64,000 bases of DNA from Chroococcidiopsis sp. CCMEE 29 (GCF_023558375.1 NZ_CP083761.1:5473001-5537000), one strand, 5' to 3'; shown: positions 37,076 to 46,091, counted from the stretch's first letter. Translations and numbers: made by a program. Notes: generated by a model not told the origin, from the letters alone.

Positions 37076-39028
37076 TCAATACAATGGAGTTTGACTAATC
37101 ACACTCACATTTGGATCAAGATCGCCGCCTGTGTTGTAGACATAATCAAAAGCGTCTTGATCGTTGAGAAGATGCGATCGCAAAAACAATCCACTCCAGC
37201 TTCCGATCGCATCTGTTGCTGTTGCTTGATCGAGCGTGGGTCGATTCGGCTCACGGGTCAAATTGTCTGCGTTGGTAATGCCGTAGTGATTCGTACCTTC
37301 AATTGCAATCAGCGCTTTCGGTGAATCTTGAATTTGGTCATAGGTTGATGCCACTTCACCAAAAGTAGTAACACTATCGAGTGTTCCTGCGATCAAGCCA
37401 ACGGGAATATCTTCATTATTGATTGGCAAAAATTCCTCAGTTTGCTGATCGCGGAAGTTAGTGCCGTAGAAAATACCTGCCTGCAACTCTGGCGGAATTG
37501 TATAGTCTTCCGAGCAAATCCCAGGGATACAAATCTCTTCCTGCGTTGCTCCTAATCCGACGGCTCCGCCAAATGAGTGTCCCAGGAGTCCTAGCGTTTC
37601 AGTATCAGCAATTTCAAAGATCGGTGAAGCAGGATCAGCATCTTCTACTTTCATCTGATCGAGCACATCATTCACTTGCCCTTGCTCAGAAAATAGACCA
37701 GTAACCGTTTGACCATCGGGTGCTGTTAGCGTCCGTTCAGTATTGGGAACAACGACAACAAATCCATAGCTGGCGACTTCTTCTGCATAGTTAGAATAGT
37801 CGGCTTTATCCACCAAAGCACCTTGCAGCATCAGCGCGATTGGTAGTTGATCCGCAGTTGAGGTTGACACAGCTGGATAATAGACATCCGCTGGATCGCC
37901 ATCCGCTGCGATCTTGGTGGTGTAGTGCTTCACTTGATTGAAAATCGGCTCAGGGCTAAAGGTTGTCTCCTGCTCTAAACTCAACCGCACTACCTCTCCT
38001 TGTCCGGCAACATAGCCTTTGTTGGAAACGTAAATGTCACCGTCAGTACCGATTTCTAATCCCGTCGGATTCGTTAACTGATCATCTGCGATTGTAGTGC
38101 GAGTTTTACCATCTGGAGACAGATAGATTAGCGCACCTGCGTCACTGCCATTCAAGAGCCCATCTGCATCATATTCCAGCACATATAAACCACCAGCATC
38201 ATCAAAGGCGAGATCTGAGATATGCGTAAACCCGTCTGTATAGACTTCCGCTTCACCTTCTGCATTGATGCGATAAACTTTTGCTGCCCCTTCTTGAAAC
38301 GGAAACCCAGATAATTCGCCGACATAGAGCGTGTCATCAGGACCAACGGCGACTGAGGTAGGGACAGGCTGTTGCACTATTGCTTGACCCGTGAGTGGCT
38401 CAGTCATGGTACGAGATGGAAAGACCGTTTCTAGAGTTGGTTTGCCACCAAAAGCTCGCTGACTGAGTAAATCATTGGCACCTGCATCTAGGACATAAGC
38501 TTTATTGTCTTTGATTAGCAAGTCATAGAGATTGGTAATGACATCTTGCCCATCGGGGTTGTTGGTTTGCTCATAGGCACCAAAATCCGTCAGTCTTGTC
38601 CAGGACGCACCGCCATCAAAGTTATCAATTGCGATCAACTGGCTAAAATCAGGCACTTGGAGCAGGTCATCTCGATTAGCTGGATTGCTGGCAAGACCGA
38701 CGACCGCATAGGCGTTGCCATCGCTATCAAACTCAATGTCATTCACGCCTGCTGCATCTGATTCATCGGGTAATGCCAACGATGGCAGTCCGGTGACTAC
38801 TCGTTGGGCAACCCCGTCTTGAATGCGGGTAATAGCACCCGTTGCGCCATAGGACAAAAATGCGCCCGGTTGACTGGGAGACTGAATACTAGCGCCGGTT
38901 CCTCCTCGTCCGGCTTCGGCAACGTAAAGTGCCCCATCAGGACCAAAGCTCAGCTTACGGGGACTATCCAGACCAGATGCTACTACCTCGATTTGGGATA
39001 GCTGCGGTGTTTCTACTGTTTGAGACAT
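37076..39028 (-). CDS. ScyD/ScyE-like beta-propeller fused to an alpha/beta-hydrolase
   Basis: 650 residues, two domains. Residues 1-355: propeller repeats such as LDSPRKLSFGPDGALYVAEA, GVNDIEFDSDGNAYAVVG, PTSVAVGPDDTLYVGEL, ISDLAFDDAGGLYVLEY and NPTGLEIGTDGDIYVSNKG, as in the ScyD/ScyE family. Residues 365-650: hydrolase of the PAF-acetylhydrolase/chlorophyllase type with VYYPAVSTSTADQLPIALML, nucleophile Ser485 in GHSFGG, an Asp in GTLDSVT and His in GTNHYGI. No signal peptide is evident. Stand-alone ScyD/E proteins belong to scytonemin-type clusters; none of the other scy genes is here. Substrate unknown. IS6 remnants lie 29 bases past the stop. Confidence 0.8.
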   Translation of the reverse strand: MSQTVETPQLSQIEVVASGLDSPRKLSFGPDGALYVAEAGRGGTGASIQSPSQPGAFLSYGATGAITRIQDGVAQRVVTGLPSLALPDESDAAGVNDIEFDSDGNAYAVVGLASNPANRDDLLQVPDFSQLIAIDNFDGGASWTRLTDFGAYEQTNNPDGQDVITNLYDLLIKDNKAYVLDAGANDLLSQRAFGGKPTLETVFPSRTMTEPLTGQAIVQQPVPTSVAVGPDDTLYVGELSGFPFQEGAAKVYRINAEGEAEVYTDGFTHISDLAFDDAGGLYVLEYDADGLLNGSDAGALIYLSPDGKTRTTIADDQLTNPTGLEIGTDGDIYVSNKGYVAGQGEVVRLSLEQETTFSPEPIFNQVKHYTTKIAADGDPADVYYPAVSTSTADQLPIALMLQGALVDKADYSNYAEEVASYGFVVVVPNTERTLTAPDGQTVTGLFSEQGQVNDVLDQMKVEDADPASPIFEIADTETLGLLGHSFGGAVGLGATQEEICIPGICSEDYTIPPELQAGIFYGTNFRDQQTEEFLPINNEDIPVGLIAGTLDSVTTFGEVASTYDQIQDSPKALIAIEGTNHYGITNADNLTREPNRPTLDQATATDAIGSWSGLFLRSHLLNDQDAFDYVYNTGGDLDPNVSVISQTPLY

Positions 39029-39183
39029 GATTTTCTTCCTTTAAATTTACAATGCTCTGTTCTCAATGACGGACAAAAACTTGTAAAACAAGATAGGGCG
39101 AAGTTTCATGAAAAATATTACATCCGGTAGTCCTACAGAAGTAAGGATGTCAGTACAGAGGAGAGGTATTTTCACTCTCAACC
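39029..39183. other. Spacer upstream of the propeller-hydrolase gene
   Basis: Contains ACATCC/GGATGT (39119-39150) as a possible hairpin and the left margin of an IS1-type pseudogene. No gene seen. Confidence 0.35.
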
Positions 39184-39731
39184 ATGTCAGCACCCACTTT
39201 AACTTGTCCGTGATGTCAATCAACTCAAGTTGTGAAGAATGGCTGTCTTGACTCGTCCGGGGAGAGGTGGGGAAACCCTACCTCCCTCAAAACCCCGGCT
39301 TGTCGCAGAATCCATAACGGTCGACAGAACTTCTTCTTGAAAACTCCCCCGCCGCAAGGGAACCTCGCTATAGGGGGTTTCCGCAAGTGTAAAAACTGCG
39401 GGAGACAATTTGTCTTGAACCCAACGAAAAAGGTGATTGGACAAGATACGAAGGAGTTGATTGGCAAGTTGTTGTTAGAGAAAATACCGTTGGTAGGGAT
39501 TACCAGGGTGACTGGGGGTATCTGAAAGTTGGCTACAAACATATGTCAATGCTAAATACGATAACATTCCCAAACAAGTTTAGGTTTGGCCGAAAAAAAG
39601 GGACGCTTGACTATCCAATCTGATGAGATGTGGTCGTTTGTCAGCAATAAAGGCAACAAATAATGGATGTGGTTAGCCCTAGACACGAGAACTGAAGAAA
39701 TCGTAGGTGTGTATGTAGGCGATCGCTCTCG
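39184..39731 (+). pseudogene. IS1-family transposase remnant with inserted palindromic DNA
   Basis: Starts MSAPTLTCP, then QVVKNG (zinc-finger region), resumes at KCKNCGRQFVLNPTKK, QDTKELIGKLLLEKIPLVGI, and after a frameshift continues VSESWLQTYVNAKYDN, LTIQSDEMWSFVSNKGNK and LALDTRTEEIVGVYVGDRSR. That is the N-terminal zinc finger, helix-turn-helix and first DDE residues of a cyanobacterial IS1-type transposase. About 125 bases of foreign palindromic DNA (39245-39385) interrupt the zinc finger, and there are several stops. The C-terminal third is missing: the sequence breaks into an IS6-like scar (TTGCAACACAACC, 39734-39746). Confidence 0.7.
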
Positions 39732-39983
39732 CGTTGCAACACAACCTGGAGGTGTTCTAGATGGATTGATAGGCTAATCTTTGATACAATGATAATTTCA
39801 TTGACTTTATCAAAAATTATTCGTGCTTTTTCAAGTTATTCACTGCCCTAACTGTCACGGTACTGACATTGTTAAATTTGGCAAGACTCGGCAAGGAAAG
39901 CAACGCTTTCAGTGTCGAGAAGGCATTTGTGATGGTCGAACTTTTATCTTAGATCATTCTTATCCAGGACGTGAGCGCCAAGT

Positions 39984-41145
39984 GGGAGCATGTCACTTTT
40001 GCAAATCAGAAGCAGATCGCAGAAGATAAAGCATTGCAACTCAACTGCTCCCCTGTGACTCCTGAACAAGAAGCTGCTCTGCAACCACATATCGATGCTA
40101 TAGGTAAGATTCTTTACGAAGACAGCGACCCAGAGGCATTGAAAACCTTAGAGGGGATTGAAACAACGATTCGCGGTAAACTGCAAGAGCATGTCAATCC
40201 GTAACTTGGGGCTTTTTTATTCGCAAGGTTACAGGCACGCAAGCATGACGAGTCCGGCACTTGAAAAGCTGTTTGGGAAAACTGAGGCTGACGGAGGAAC
40301 AGGCAAAACGCTTGGATGTCAAGGCTCAGACACAGATAAGTCCGCATCTGAAGAAATGCTGTTTGCGAGTGAGTGCCAACGTGTCCTATCAACGTGCTGC
40401 CGAAGATGTGGCGTATTTGACGGGGATGGTTGTGCCTGCCAAAACTCAGCAACGATTAGTACACCGTCAAGACTTTGAACCGCCAAAAGTGGATGTTCCA
40501 GTTGAGGAAGTGAGTGTGGATGGGGGTAAAGTGCGCTCTTTGAACGCCATTATTAGGACAACCCTGTATCTGGCGAGACTACAAAGCGATTCACACTGAG
40601 CAAGGCGTGGCAGCATGTTTCCAAGATAATGCCATGTTGGTCGATTGGCTCAATCATCAACCACTGGCACACCCGCTTACCTGTTTGGGAGATGGGCACG
40701 ATGGCATCTGGAACATTGTTGCCCAGATTGCAAGCCCAGACCAACATCGGGAGATCCTTGATTGGTATCATCTCAAGGAAAATCTCTATAAAGTCGGAGG
40801 TTCTCTCAAACGGCTTAAGCAAGCACAAGCACTACTTTGGCAAGGTCAAGTTGAGGCAACAATACGCTTGTTTGTTAACTGTTCGCTCCAGCAAGCCCAC
40901 AACTTTTGTCAATATCTTGACAAGCAGCGATACCGAATTATTAATTACGGCTATTTTCAAGCTGAACAAATTTGCTCGATTGGTTCGGGAGGAGTAGAAT
41001 CGACTATCAAGCAGATTGACCGTCGGCTCAAGCTTTCAGGTGCGCAATGGAAACAAGAAAATGTGTCACAGGTGCTTGCACATCGTTGTACTTATCTCAA
41101 TGGCTTGCTCTCCTAAGCAATGAGCTTCAAAAGTGACATGCACCC
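39984..41145 (+). mobile_element. ISKra4-family element with 9-bp target duplication
   Basis: 1162 bp. Ends GGGAGCATGTCACTTTTG (left) and, read inward from the right, GGGTGCATGTCACTTTTG. Target duplication GCGCCAAGT at 39975-39983 and 41146-41154. The length, end type and 9-bp duplication fit ISKra4. Inserted in an IS1-type transposase gene. Confidence 0.85.
39996..41116 (+). pseudogene. ISKra4-family transposase, two frameshifts
   Basis: Three consecutive segments in changing frames: KQIAEDKALQLNCSPVTPEQ (to about 40202); then LEKLFGKLRLTEEQAKRLD, VSYQRAAEDVAYLTGMVVP and EVSVDGGKVRS (first DDE Asp region; to about 40560); then CLGDGHDGIWNI (second Asp), EILDWYHLKENLYKVGG and CSIGSGGVESTIKQIDRRLK (catalytic Glu). 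Shifts lie near 40200-40250 and 40545-40565. The set is diagnostic of ISKra4 transposases; the gene cannot make a full product. Confidence 0.82.
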
Positions 41146-41467
41146 GCGCCAAGTTCAACAACAGATTGTAGATATGGCACTTAATGGAAGTGGAATTCGA
41201 GATACAGCTCGAGTGTTACATGTCAGTCCCACTACGGTCATTAATGAATTAAAAAAAAAGAATTTCAACTCCAACAAGTAAATTTATCGGCGTTACAGCA
41301 ACTGAATCCAGAGCAAGTTGAGGTGAAAATTCGTCTAGCTGATGCACCCGAAACACCAGATGGTCCTGACTGTGAGCTAGATGTTCCTATGCTGGATTGT
41401 ATGAGGTTAAAGGCAATGTCAAACTTCTTGTAGATAACCTAGTTGTTGTAGAAACGGGTGGTGTTTT

Positions 41468-42538
41468 ATGAAAAGCCTGAAACAAGCTTCATACACCGGA
41501 AAAGAAGTCTTCATCGGAATTGATGTTCACAAGAAAAGTTATTCAGTAGTCGCCAGAGTAGACAAAGAAGTAATCAAGAAATGGACAACAGTTGCTTCAC
41601 CGAAAGAACTATCACAACAGCTGCAAAAATACTTTAGTGGAGCAACCATCCATTCTGTTTATGAAGCAGGGTTTTCAGGATTTGCGCTGCATCGAGAGTT
41701 AGTGAAATATGGGATTGACAACATCGTGGTTCATGCCGCTGCAATTGAAGTTGCTGCCAATGACCGAGTCAAGACAGACAAACGGGATGCTCAAAAAATG
41801 GCAGCTCTGCTTGAGGCGGGGCGAGTAAGAGGCAATCGCATTCCTACTGAGCAGCAAGAGCAACGGCGAATGCTAACGCGAACCCGACAACAGCTGGTTG
41901 AAGAACGAACCGCAATCAAAAATAAAATCAGAATGAAATTTCATCAACTGGGACTGATTCAGTATGACGAGAACCGACCGATGAGTCACAAACTGGTTCG
42001 GGAGATTGTTGATGGTACTTCATCCTCTGAGTTGAGAATTGTGATTGAAGCCCATTGGAACATCTGGAGGAAGTTAGACGAGGAGATTTGCAAGCTGACT
42101 CAAGCGATTAAGGAGCAAGCGAAGACAGACCCCAACGAAGCAACTTACCGTTCTGCACCTGGGGTAGGTCCACTCTCTGCTCGCATACTTGCCAATGAAT
42201 TAGGTGATATGTCGCAATTCAACAATGAACGTCAACTGTTTTCCTTTACAGGGCTGACTCCCGCCGAATATTCTAGTGGCGATAACATCCGTCGAGGGCA
42301 TATCAGTAGACAAGGCAATAGCCGCTTGAGAGGAATACTGGTAGAGAGCGCGTGGCGGGCGATTGAGAAAGATACAGCCTTAGGGGAGTTCTTTGAGAGA
42401 CTCTATCCTCGCACTGGCAAAAAGCGAGCGATTGTTGCTGTTGCTAGAAAACTGATTGGTCGGATTCGGGCAGCTTTCCACAACCAAGTTAATTACCAGA
42501 TGGAATATCGAAATTCTAAGGCTCTTACTACAGCTTAA
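41468..42538 (+). CDS. IS110-family recombinase (DEDD transposase), intact
   Basis: 356 residues. N-terminal RuvC-like DEDD domain: FIGIDVHKKSY with Asp19, YEAGFSGFALHREL, VKTDKRDAQKMAALL with the later acidic residues. A coiled-coil segment (RTRQQLVEERTAIKNKIRMK) leads to the C-terminal Tnp domain with GVGPLSARILANELGD and FTGLTPAEYSSGDN...GHISRQGNSRLR. Such recombinases move the element guided by a noncoding bridge RNA from the element itself. No stop or shift, so it may be active. Closely similar to the truncated copy at 54828. Confidence 0.93.
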   Translation: MKSLKQASYTGKEVFIGIDVHKKSYSVVARVDKEVIKKWTTVASPKELSQQLQKYFSGATIHSVYEAGFSGFALHRELVKYGIDNIVVHAAAIEVAANDRVKTDKRDAQKMAALLEAGRVRGNRIPTEQQEQRRMLTRTRQQLVEERTAIKNKIRMKFHQLGLIQYDENRPMSHKLVREIVDGTSSSELRIVIEAHWNIWRKLDEEICKLTQAIKEQAKTDPNEATYRSAPGVGPLSARILANELGDMSQFNNERQLFSFTGLTPAEYSSGDNIRRGHISRQGNSRLRGILVESAWRAIEKDTALGEFFERLYPRTGKKRAIVAVARKLIGRIRAAFHNQVNYQMEYRNSKALTTA

Positions 42539-42849
42539 AGACTAGAAAGGCGATTGTTTTAGTCAAATTATCGAAAAATTAACAGCTCATTTTCAGGATG
42601 CATCGACAGATTTTTCTGCTGTGACCCCGTCCACATTTCGGTGAGCGCTTGGCGACCACGTTTTGATGTTTGAGGCGCAGCTCCTTCACAACGAACGAGG
42701 AAAGTGTAGCACTGTTACGACAGTGACTACGAATGACTGATTGTCGAGAAGGTCCTTGAATCGAGTTATATCTACCTGAAACAGGACGTGGGGTGAGTAA
42801 CAATGATTGAGCTGATTGTAGTAGATCCCCTTGACAATCCACATGACTG
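42539..42849 (+). ncRNA. Right-end noncoding region, candidate bridge RNA (copy 1)
   Basis: About 310 bases between the recombinase stop and the right junction carry no coding sequence. In IS1111-type elements the bridge RNA comes from this end. The region is kept in the second copy (55689-56007) with scattered substitutions only. It contains several inverted motifs, for example CACTGTTACGACAGTG near 42711-42726. CCACATTT near 42631 differs by one base from the complement of the target half AATTGTGG; whether it is a guide is a guess. Confidence 0.5.
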
Positions 42850-43257
42850 AATTGTGGAGTTATGTAGGTAAAAAATCCACCCCTCGTTGGTTGTGGCATG
42901 CTATCGACCATCACACTGGTAAAGTTTTAGCTTACGTATTTGGGGCTCGTTCTGACAAAGTATTTTTACAATTGAAGGTAATACTAGAACCATTTGGTAT
43001 TACCCGCTTTTACACTGACGGCTGGGGAGCATATGAACGCCATTTAGAATCGAACGAGCATGTGGTTGGGAAATAAAATACACAGAAAATAGAAAACAAG
43101 CACTTGAATCTCCGCACAAGAATTAAACGTTTAGTTCGGAAAACGAGTTGCTTTTCCAAAACTATTATTATGCACGATATTGTTATTGAGCTGTTTGGTA
43201 ATCGATACGAATTTGGCATATCAGTTTAAAGTGTATCAATCCATCTAGAACACCTCC

Positions 43258-43535
43258 CTCTCCAGTAAGAGTCTATCAATTAACTGTTTCGTTTCTGATG
43301 AAACGGTAGTTTTAGTAGGATTGTCAACAAATTGATAACCACAGCTTTTACATTGGTGTTTTGACTTACCATTATGAACTGAGCCATTTTTAATCAGGTG
43401 TCTAGAACCACAGAAAGGACAAGTTTGCTCTGGGATTTCTTCACACTTTTTCTGAGGCAATTCTACTGACTCTCGTACTACATTAGACAATAGAACTATG
43501 AATGAAGAAAGTAAGAACGCCACAATAGTTGTCAT
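43258..43535 (-). pseudogene. IS1-type transposase, N-terminal fragment
   Basis: On the minus strand, after a non-homologous leader, the frame reads EQTCPFCGSRHLIKNG, then KSKHQCKSCGYQFVDNPTKT and SSETKQLIDRLLLERE, the zinc finger and start of the helix-turn-helix of an IS1-type transposase related to the one at 39184. It is cut exactly at the right end of the IS1-type element (43257). Confidence 0.75.
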
Positions 43536-43576
43536 CGAAACACTAATTTATCAGTGATTATTGGGAGTTAATTGCA

Positions 43577-43717
43577 TTAGTTAATATTGTATGCACTTCT
43601 GACGGCACAAAGCTTCTGGCTCACCACTACTTCCATATCACTACCTGGAAAAATAGCTTTGGTAACTTTAGCGGTTTCTGCTGGTACAACATACTCAGCT
43701 TGGGAATGCAATGACAT
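43577..43717 (-). pseudogene. Possible IS1182-type transposase N-terminal fragment
   Basis: 46 codons beginning MSLHSQAEYVVPAETAKVTK, then AIFPGSD, which resembles the start of IS1182-family transposases (MSLHPQ..P.I.ETA.VA.A.FPKG). The remainder of the gene is absent. The rest of 43536-44015 contains no other recognised feature. Resemblance is from memory and short. Confidence 0.35.
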
Positions 43718-44015
43718 CAAACGCAACCTCTTGCAATCGTCTTTTGGATCCTATACAAGCCTTGGCAGAGCCGATTCATCTGTTAAGCAATATTTCGCCA
43801 CCAGTATCAAAATTACGGAAGATCCCTTATTCTTCAACAAGATCAAGCTGTTAGTTTTCGTAACTTTACCAACTTTCACGCTCAACTTCATACCCTGTCG
43901 GCGAGCGCTCGCATGTTGAACACAGGGATTATAGCGCTCGCTGCCCGCAGTATATTGGCTTGCGAGCCGCTCCAAAACTTGCAGTAACTGCCGCTTCTAC
44001 GATTTGCTTTCCTGT

Positions 44016-44873
44016 TCATCGAAACCTATAGTATTTCTCTAGCCAAGACAACAAACTTTCTTCCACAGGAGTTAAATAAGTATGCTTTCCTAAATCTTCT
44101 AGAACGTTGTAAGCTCCTCGGTCAAGGGAACCAACCTCACGTAGTCGTCTAATCCGTTTCAGAGTGTGTGGCAACTGTCGCTTCACATCCGGTGAGCCAA
44201 TCTTGTCTAAATTATCTGGCTTCACAGTAAGAGTCACGTCGTGTACGTCAACAATTACTGTTAAGTCTCTTGGCTCTACCGCGATTGCCCAACAACCGTT
44301 ATATTTCTTTTCCTTTCCTTCCAGTCTGACCAAGGTGAAGACATCACCCACTTGGCAATAATATTTATTCAGCACTAGGGGCTTTTCTTTTAGCTGCTCG
44401 ACAATCCCTTTGACAATACGACCGGAGGGAACTTTACCATTGGCTGTTTCTACGGCTTTGTCCCATACTTGCCTCTGCTCGTCAGGCTTTAAGCTGGCTA
44501 AAGGCTTAATCTGCTCCAACTTAGTAGGAAGGATTTGAGAATAAATCGTTCTCATTTCTTGCAAATTTTCTACCACTACAGCACCAGCAATTAAGTAATC
44601 GCTGTGACGACGAGTAAATCCAAACCTGTCTTGGCAGTAAGCCTCAAACGTCTTGTGCGTAGAGCAATACAGCCGTCGCTCCCGCAATTCAGAAAGTGCC
44701 TTACCTGCCTGATAAAATGCCTGCTCTACTCCCAACTCCAACCGATGGCGATCGCGTTGTTCGTCGTAGGTAAGTTCTTCTAAAACTTCTACTTGAGCAG
44801 CTTCTACAGGTATCGATGTACTGGAATCGACCGTAGAAGAGGATTCAGTAGCTACAGGTTCGTTGTTACTCAT
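44016..44873 (-). CDS. Unknown protein, possibly plasmid-type
   Basis: 285 residues from the ATG at 44873 (the frame runs to 44966). I do not recognise a characterised family. N-terminus low-complexity Ser/Thr/Val (to about 35); then a charged helical region LELGVEQAFYQAGKALSEL followed by YCSTHKTFEAYCQDRFGFTRRHSDYLI, which reads like a helix-turn-helix or ParB-like DNA-binding segment; a C-terminal part with VFTLVRLEGKEKKYNGCWAI suggests a small beta domain. Similar proteins occur on cyanobacterial plasmids as I recall. It is one of few apparently intact non-IS genes in this part. Confidence 0.55.
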   Translation of the reverse strand: MSNNEPVATESSSTVDSSTSIPVEAAQVEVLEELTYDEQRDRHRLELGVEQAFYQAGKALSELRERRLYCSTHKTFEAYCQDRFGFTRRHSDYLIAGAVVVENLQEMRTIYSQILPTKLEQIKPLASLKPDEQRQVWDKAVETANGKVPSGRIVKGIVEQLKEKPLVLNKYYCQVGDVFTLVRLEGKEKKYNGCWAIAVEPRDLTVIVDVHDVTLTVKPDNLDKIGSPDVKRQLPHTLKRIRRLREVGSLDRGAYNVLEDLGKHTYLTPVEESLLSWLEKYYRFR

Positions 44874-45220
44874 AAGAGCTAGTGGAGTTGAGTGGTACTT
44901 CACATCACTTGCCTTATTCACCTTCTCACAACCTATTGAGGTAAAGAATTTGCTGCAGTGCGCCAAGTCGGAAGTTAGGGTAAAGGGTTAAGAAGTAACA
45001 GGTGATGGGCAATGGGTAATCGATTACCTGCCTTTTTTCCGTAACCCCTTGATGGTCTGACCAGGAGCGACTTTCCCTCATATAGTCACTGCCTAAGTAC
45101 GCCTGTGCTATTGTCATCAGCTTGAACAAAACCAGTGCACTTCATCCTCACTGGTGGGGGCAATGCCGTTGTCTTTTCAAAACTAGTTAAGGGTGGTTAG
45201 GTCAAGTGCCAAAAATGGGG
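44874..45220. other. Noncoding stretch with a palindrome
   Basis: A perfect 14-bp palindrome GGTAATCGATTACC lies at 45015-45028, closely followed by CCTTTTTT, a possible terminator or operator. Nothing else recognised. Confidence 0.35.
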
Positions 45221-45501
45221 TCGCCCTAAGCATCGTAGTCAATATCTAGCAACAGACAAAGCTGATAGTAGTCGGGAGATTTGACAACAGCTACGACGAA
45301 CTGGCAAAACCTCTTGTTATTTTTGAAAGGAGTAACGAGAAACGACGTGGGCGCTTTAACCGAGGTTTGTACCGAAGGTGCAACCCAGTGCGGCTTATTA
45401 ATCGTCTCAAGCATTATCGGCGCATCGCCCTTGCAATTGAACTGTATGCTGTTAACCATCTGGCGATGCTTGTGATTGGTACTATTCGTCTCTGGTTATG
45501 A
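45221..45501 (+). pseudogene. IS5-family (IS1031-like) transposase, C-terminal remnant
   Basis: Starts RPKHRSQYLATDKADSSRE, breaks, then in another frame SNEKRRGRFNRGLYRRCNPV, LINRLKHYRRIALAIELYAV and NHLAMLVIGTIRLWL to the TGA at 45499. This is the end of an IS5-type DDE transposase including the catalytic Glu region (normally VER, here VRL). Frameshifts and loss of the N-terminal two thirds show it is dead. Confidence 0.65.
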
Positions 45502-45517
45502 GGAGAGCAAACACGCC

Positions 45518-45799
45518 CTACCGGTTGAGCGACTGCGGTAACTTCTCCTTTCTATTTACTGAATAGGTTACGACACTCAGATCAATCAACTTAAAGTAGG
45601 TTACGCCCCGATAAATCAACTTATAAGCTACTGGTTTTACAGGAACTTCCGCAGGTTTGGCATTAGGATCGATGCGATAGGTCACACCACGATAACTGAG
45701 GTTATAAGCCACTCCAGGTTCACGGACTTGCCGGAATGGACGACCTGAAGCTTTAGAAGGATGACGCTCGTACGTTGTGCCGCGATAGATGAGTTCCAT
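45518..45799 (-). CDS. DUF4278 domain protein with three YRGVTY repeats
   Basis: 93 residues. The motif YRG(T/V)TY occurs three times, at the start (MELIYRGTTYERHPS), middle (YNLSYRGVTYRIDPN) and near 63 (YKLIYRGVTYFKL). Such small proteins, often with one or two repeats, are common in cyanobacteria with unknown role. The last 25 residues do not fit the family and may be altered by the adjacent IS5 remnant, whose stop is 16 bases from this stop. Confidence 0.75.
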   Translation of the reverse strand: MELIYRGTTYERHPSKASGRPFRQVREPGVAYNLSYRGVTYRIDPNAKPAEVPVKPVAYKLIYRGVTYFKLIDLSVVTYSVNRKEKLPQSLNR

Positions 45800-45967
45800 G
45801 TTTCGCCTCTTAAATAGATGGTTTGGAGCGTGAACTGCTATTCTTGTCAGCTGGTGAGGTTTCCCCCGTTTGTCAGTCTTAATTTATTGCCAAGGAGTGG
45901 TGGATTGTGGCTCAAATAAGTGTGGGTTTATGGGAGCAGAAGGTAATAGAATGTTCTGAAAAAATCT

Positions 45968-46091
45968 ATGCAGTGTTCTCTAGGTAGTAAGCTAAAGACA
46001 CATAAACACGGTAAGACAAGTTCGGGTCGGCAACGCTACCGTTGCCCAAGCTGCTCTTCAATCGTTTACCGATACCTTTGACACAATTTAC
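45968..46091 (+). pseudogene. IS1-type transposase, zinc-finger fragment
   Basis: MQCSLGSKLKTHKHGKTSSG then RQRYRCPSC and, after a shift, FTDTFDTIY: the same N-terminal module as the IS1 element at 51276 (MKCSLCGHEKPHKHGKTSKG). It ends exactly where the 100-bp IS6-derived element begins (46092). Confidence 0.65.

Larger units (their letters stand above)
41384..42849 (+). mobile_element. IS110-family element (IS1111-type ends), copy 1
   Basis: Boundaries follow from the host gene: 41383 joined to 42850 restores the IS1 reading frame (CELD|ELWSYVG). The element therefore spans about 1466 bp, with a TG at both edges as candidate core. Subterminal inverted repeats TGGATTGT (41393-41400) and ACAATCCA (42834-42841) lie 9 and 8 bases inside the edges, a feature of the IS1111 branch. 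Left end 84 bp, right end about 310 bp noncoding. Confidence 0.85.
39823..43229 (+). pseudogene. IS1-type transposase (InsA/InsB'-like) in three pieces
   Basis: Piece 1: HCPNCHGTDIVKFGKTRQGK with the zinc finger, to GRERQ. Piece 2 (41155 on): VQQQIVDMALNGSGIRDTAR and SPTTVINELKKK. Piece 3 (42850 on): ELWSYVGKKSTPRWLWHAID, FYTDGWGAYERHL and LFGNRYEFGISV. Joining 39983 to 41155 and 41383 to 42850 is in frame. In piece 2 a run of nine A followed by G at 41251-41260 contains the slippery heptamer A AAA AAG in frame; ORF A ends 7 codons later after about 96 codons, much as in IS1 InsA, and ORF B continues in the -1 frame. An in-frame TAA at 43074-43076 replaces the usual Arg, so the gene is dead. 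Confidence 0.8.
39748..43257 (+). mobile_element. IS1-type element interrupted by ISKra4 and IS110 elements
   Basis: Inverted ends GGAGGTGTTCTAGATGGATT at 39748 and its complement ending at 43257 (24 bases match, out to TGATA). Within them lies an IS1-type transposase in three pieces (39823-39983, 41155-41383, 42850-43229). The first gap is an ISKra4 element with a 9-bp target duplication, the second an IS110-type element. Without both, the IS1 element would be about 870 bp. No target duplication of the outer element was recognised. Confidence 0.85.

Noticed and set aside
43587-43975. Frames of 110 (plus) and 74 (minus) codons
   Set aside because: No similarity, overlapping each other, in decayed IS DNA; only the 46-codon IS1182-like start was kept, with low confidence.
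45226-45459. Minus-strand frame of 77 codons
   Set aside because: It is the complement of the IS5-type C-terminal remnant on the plus strand.
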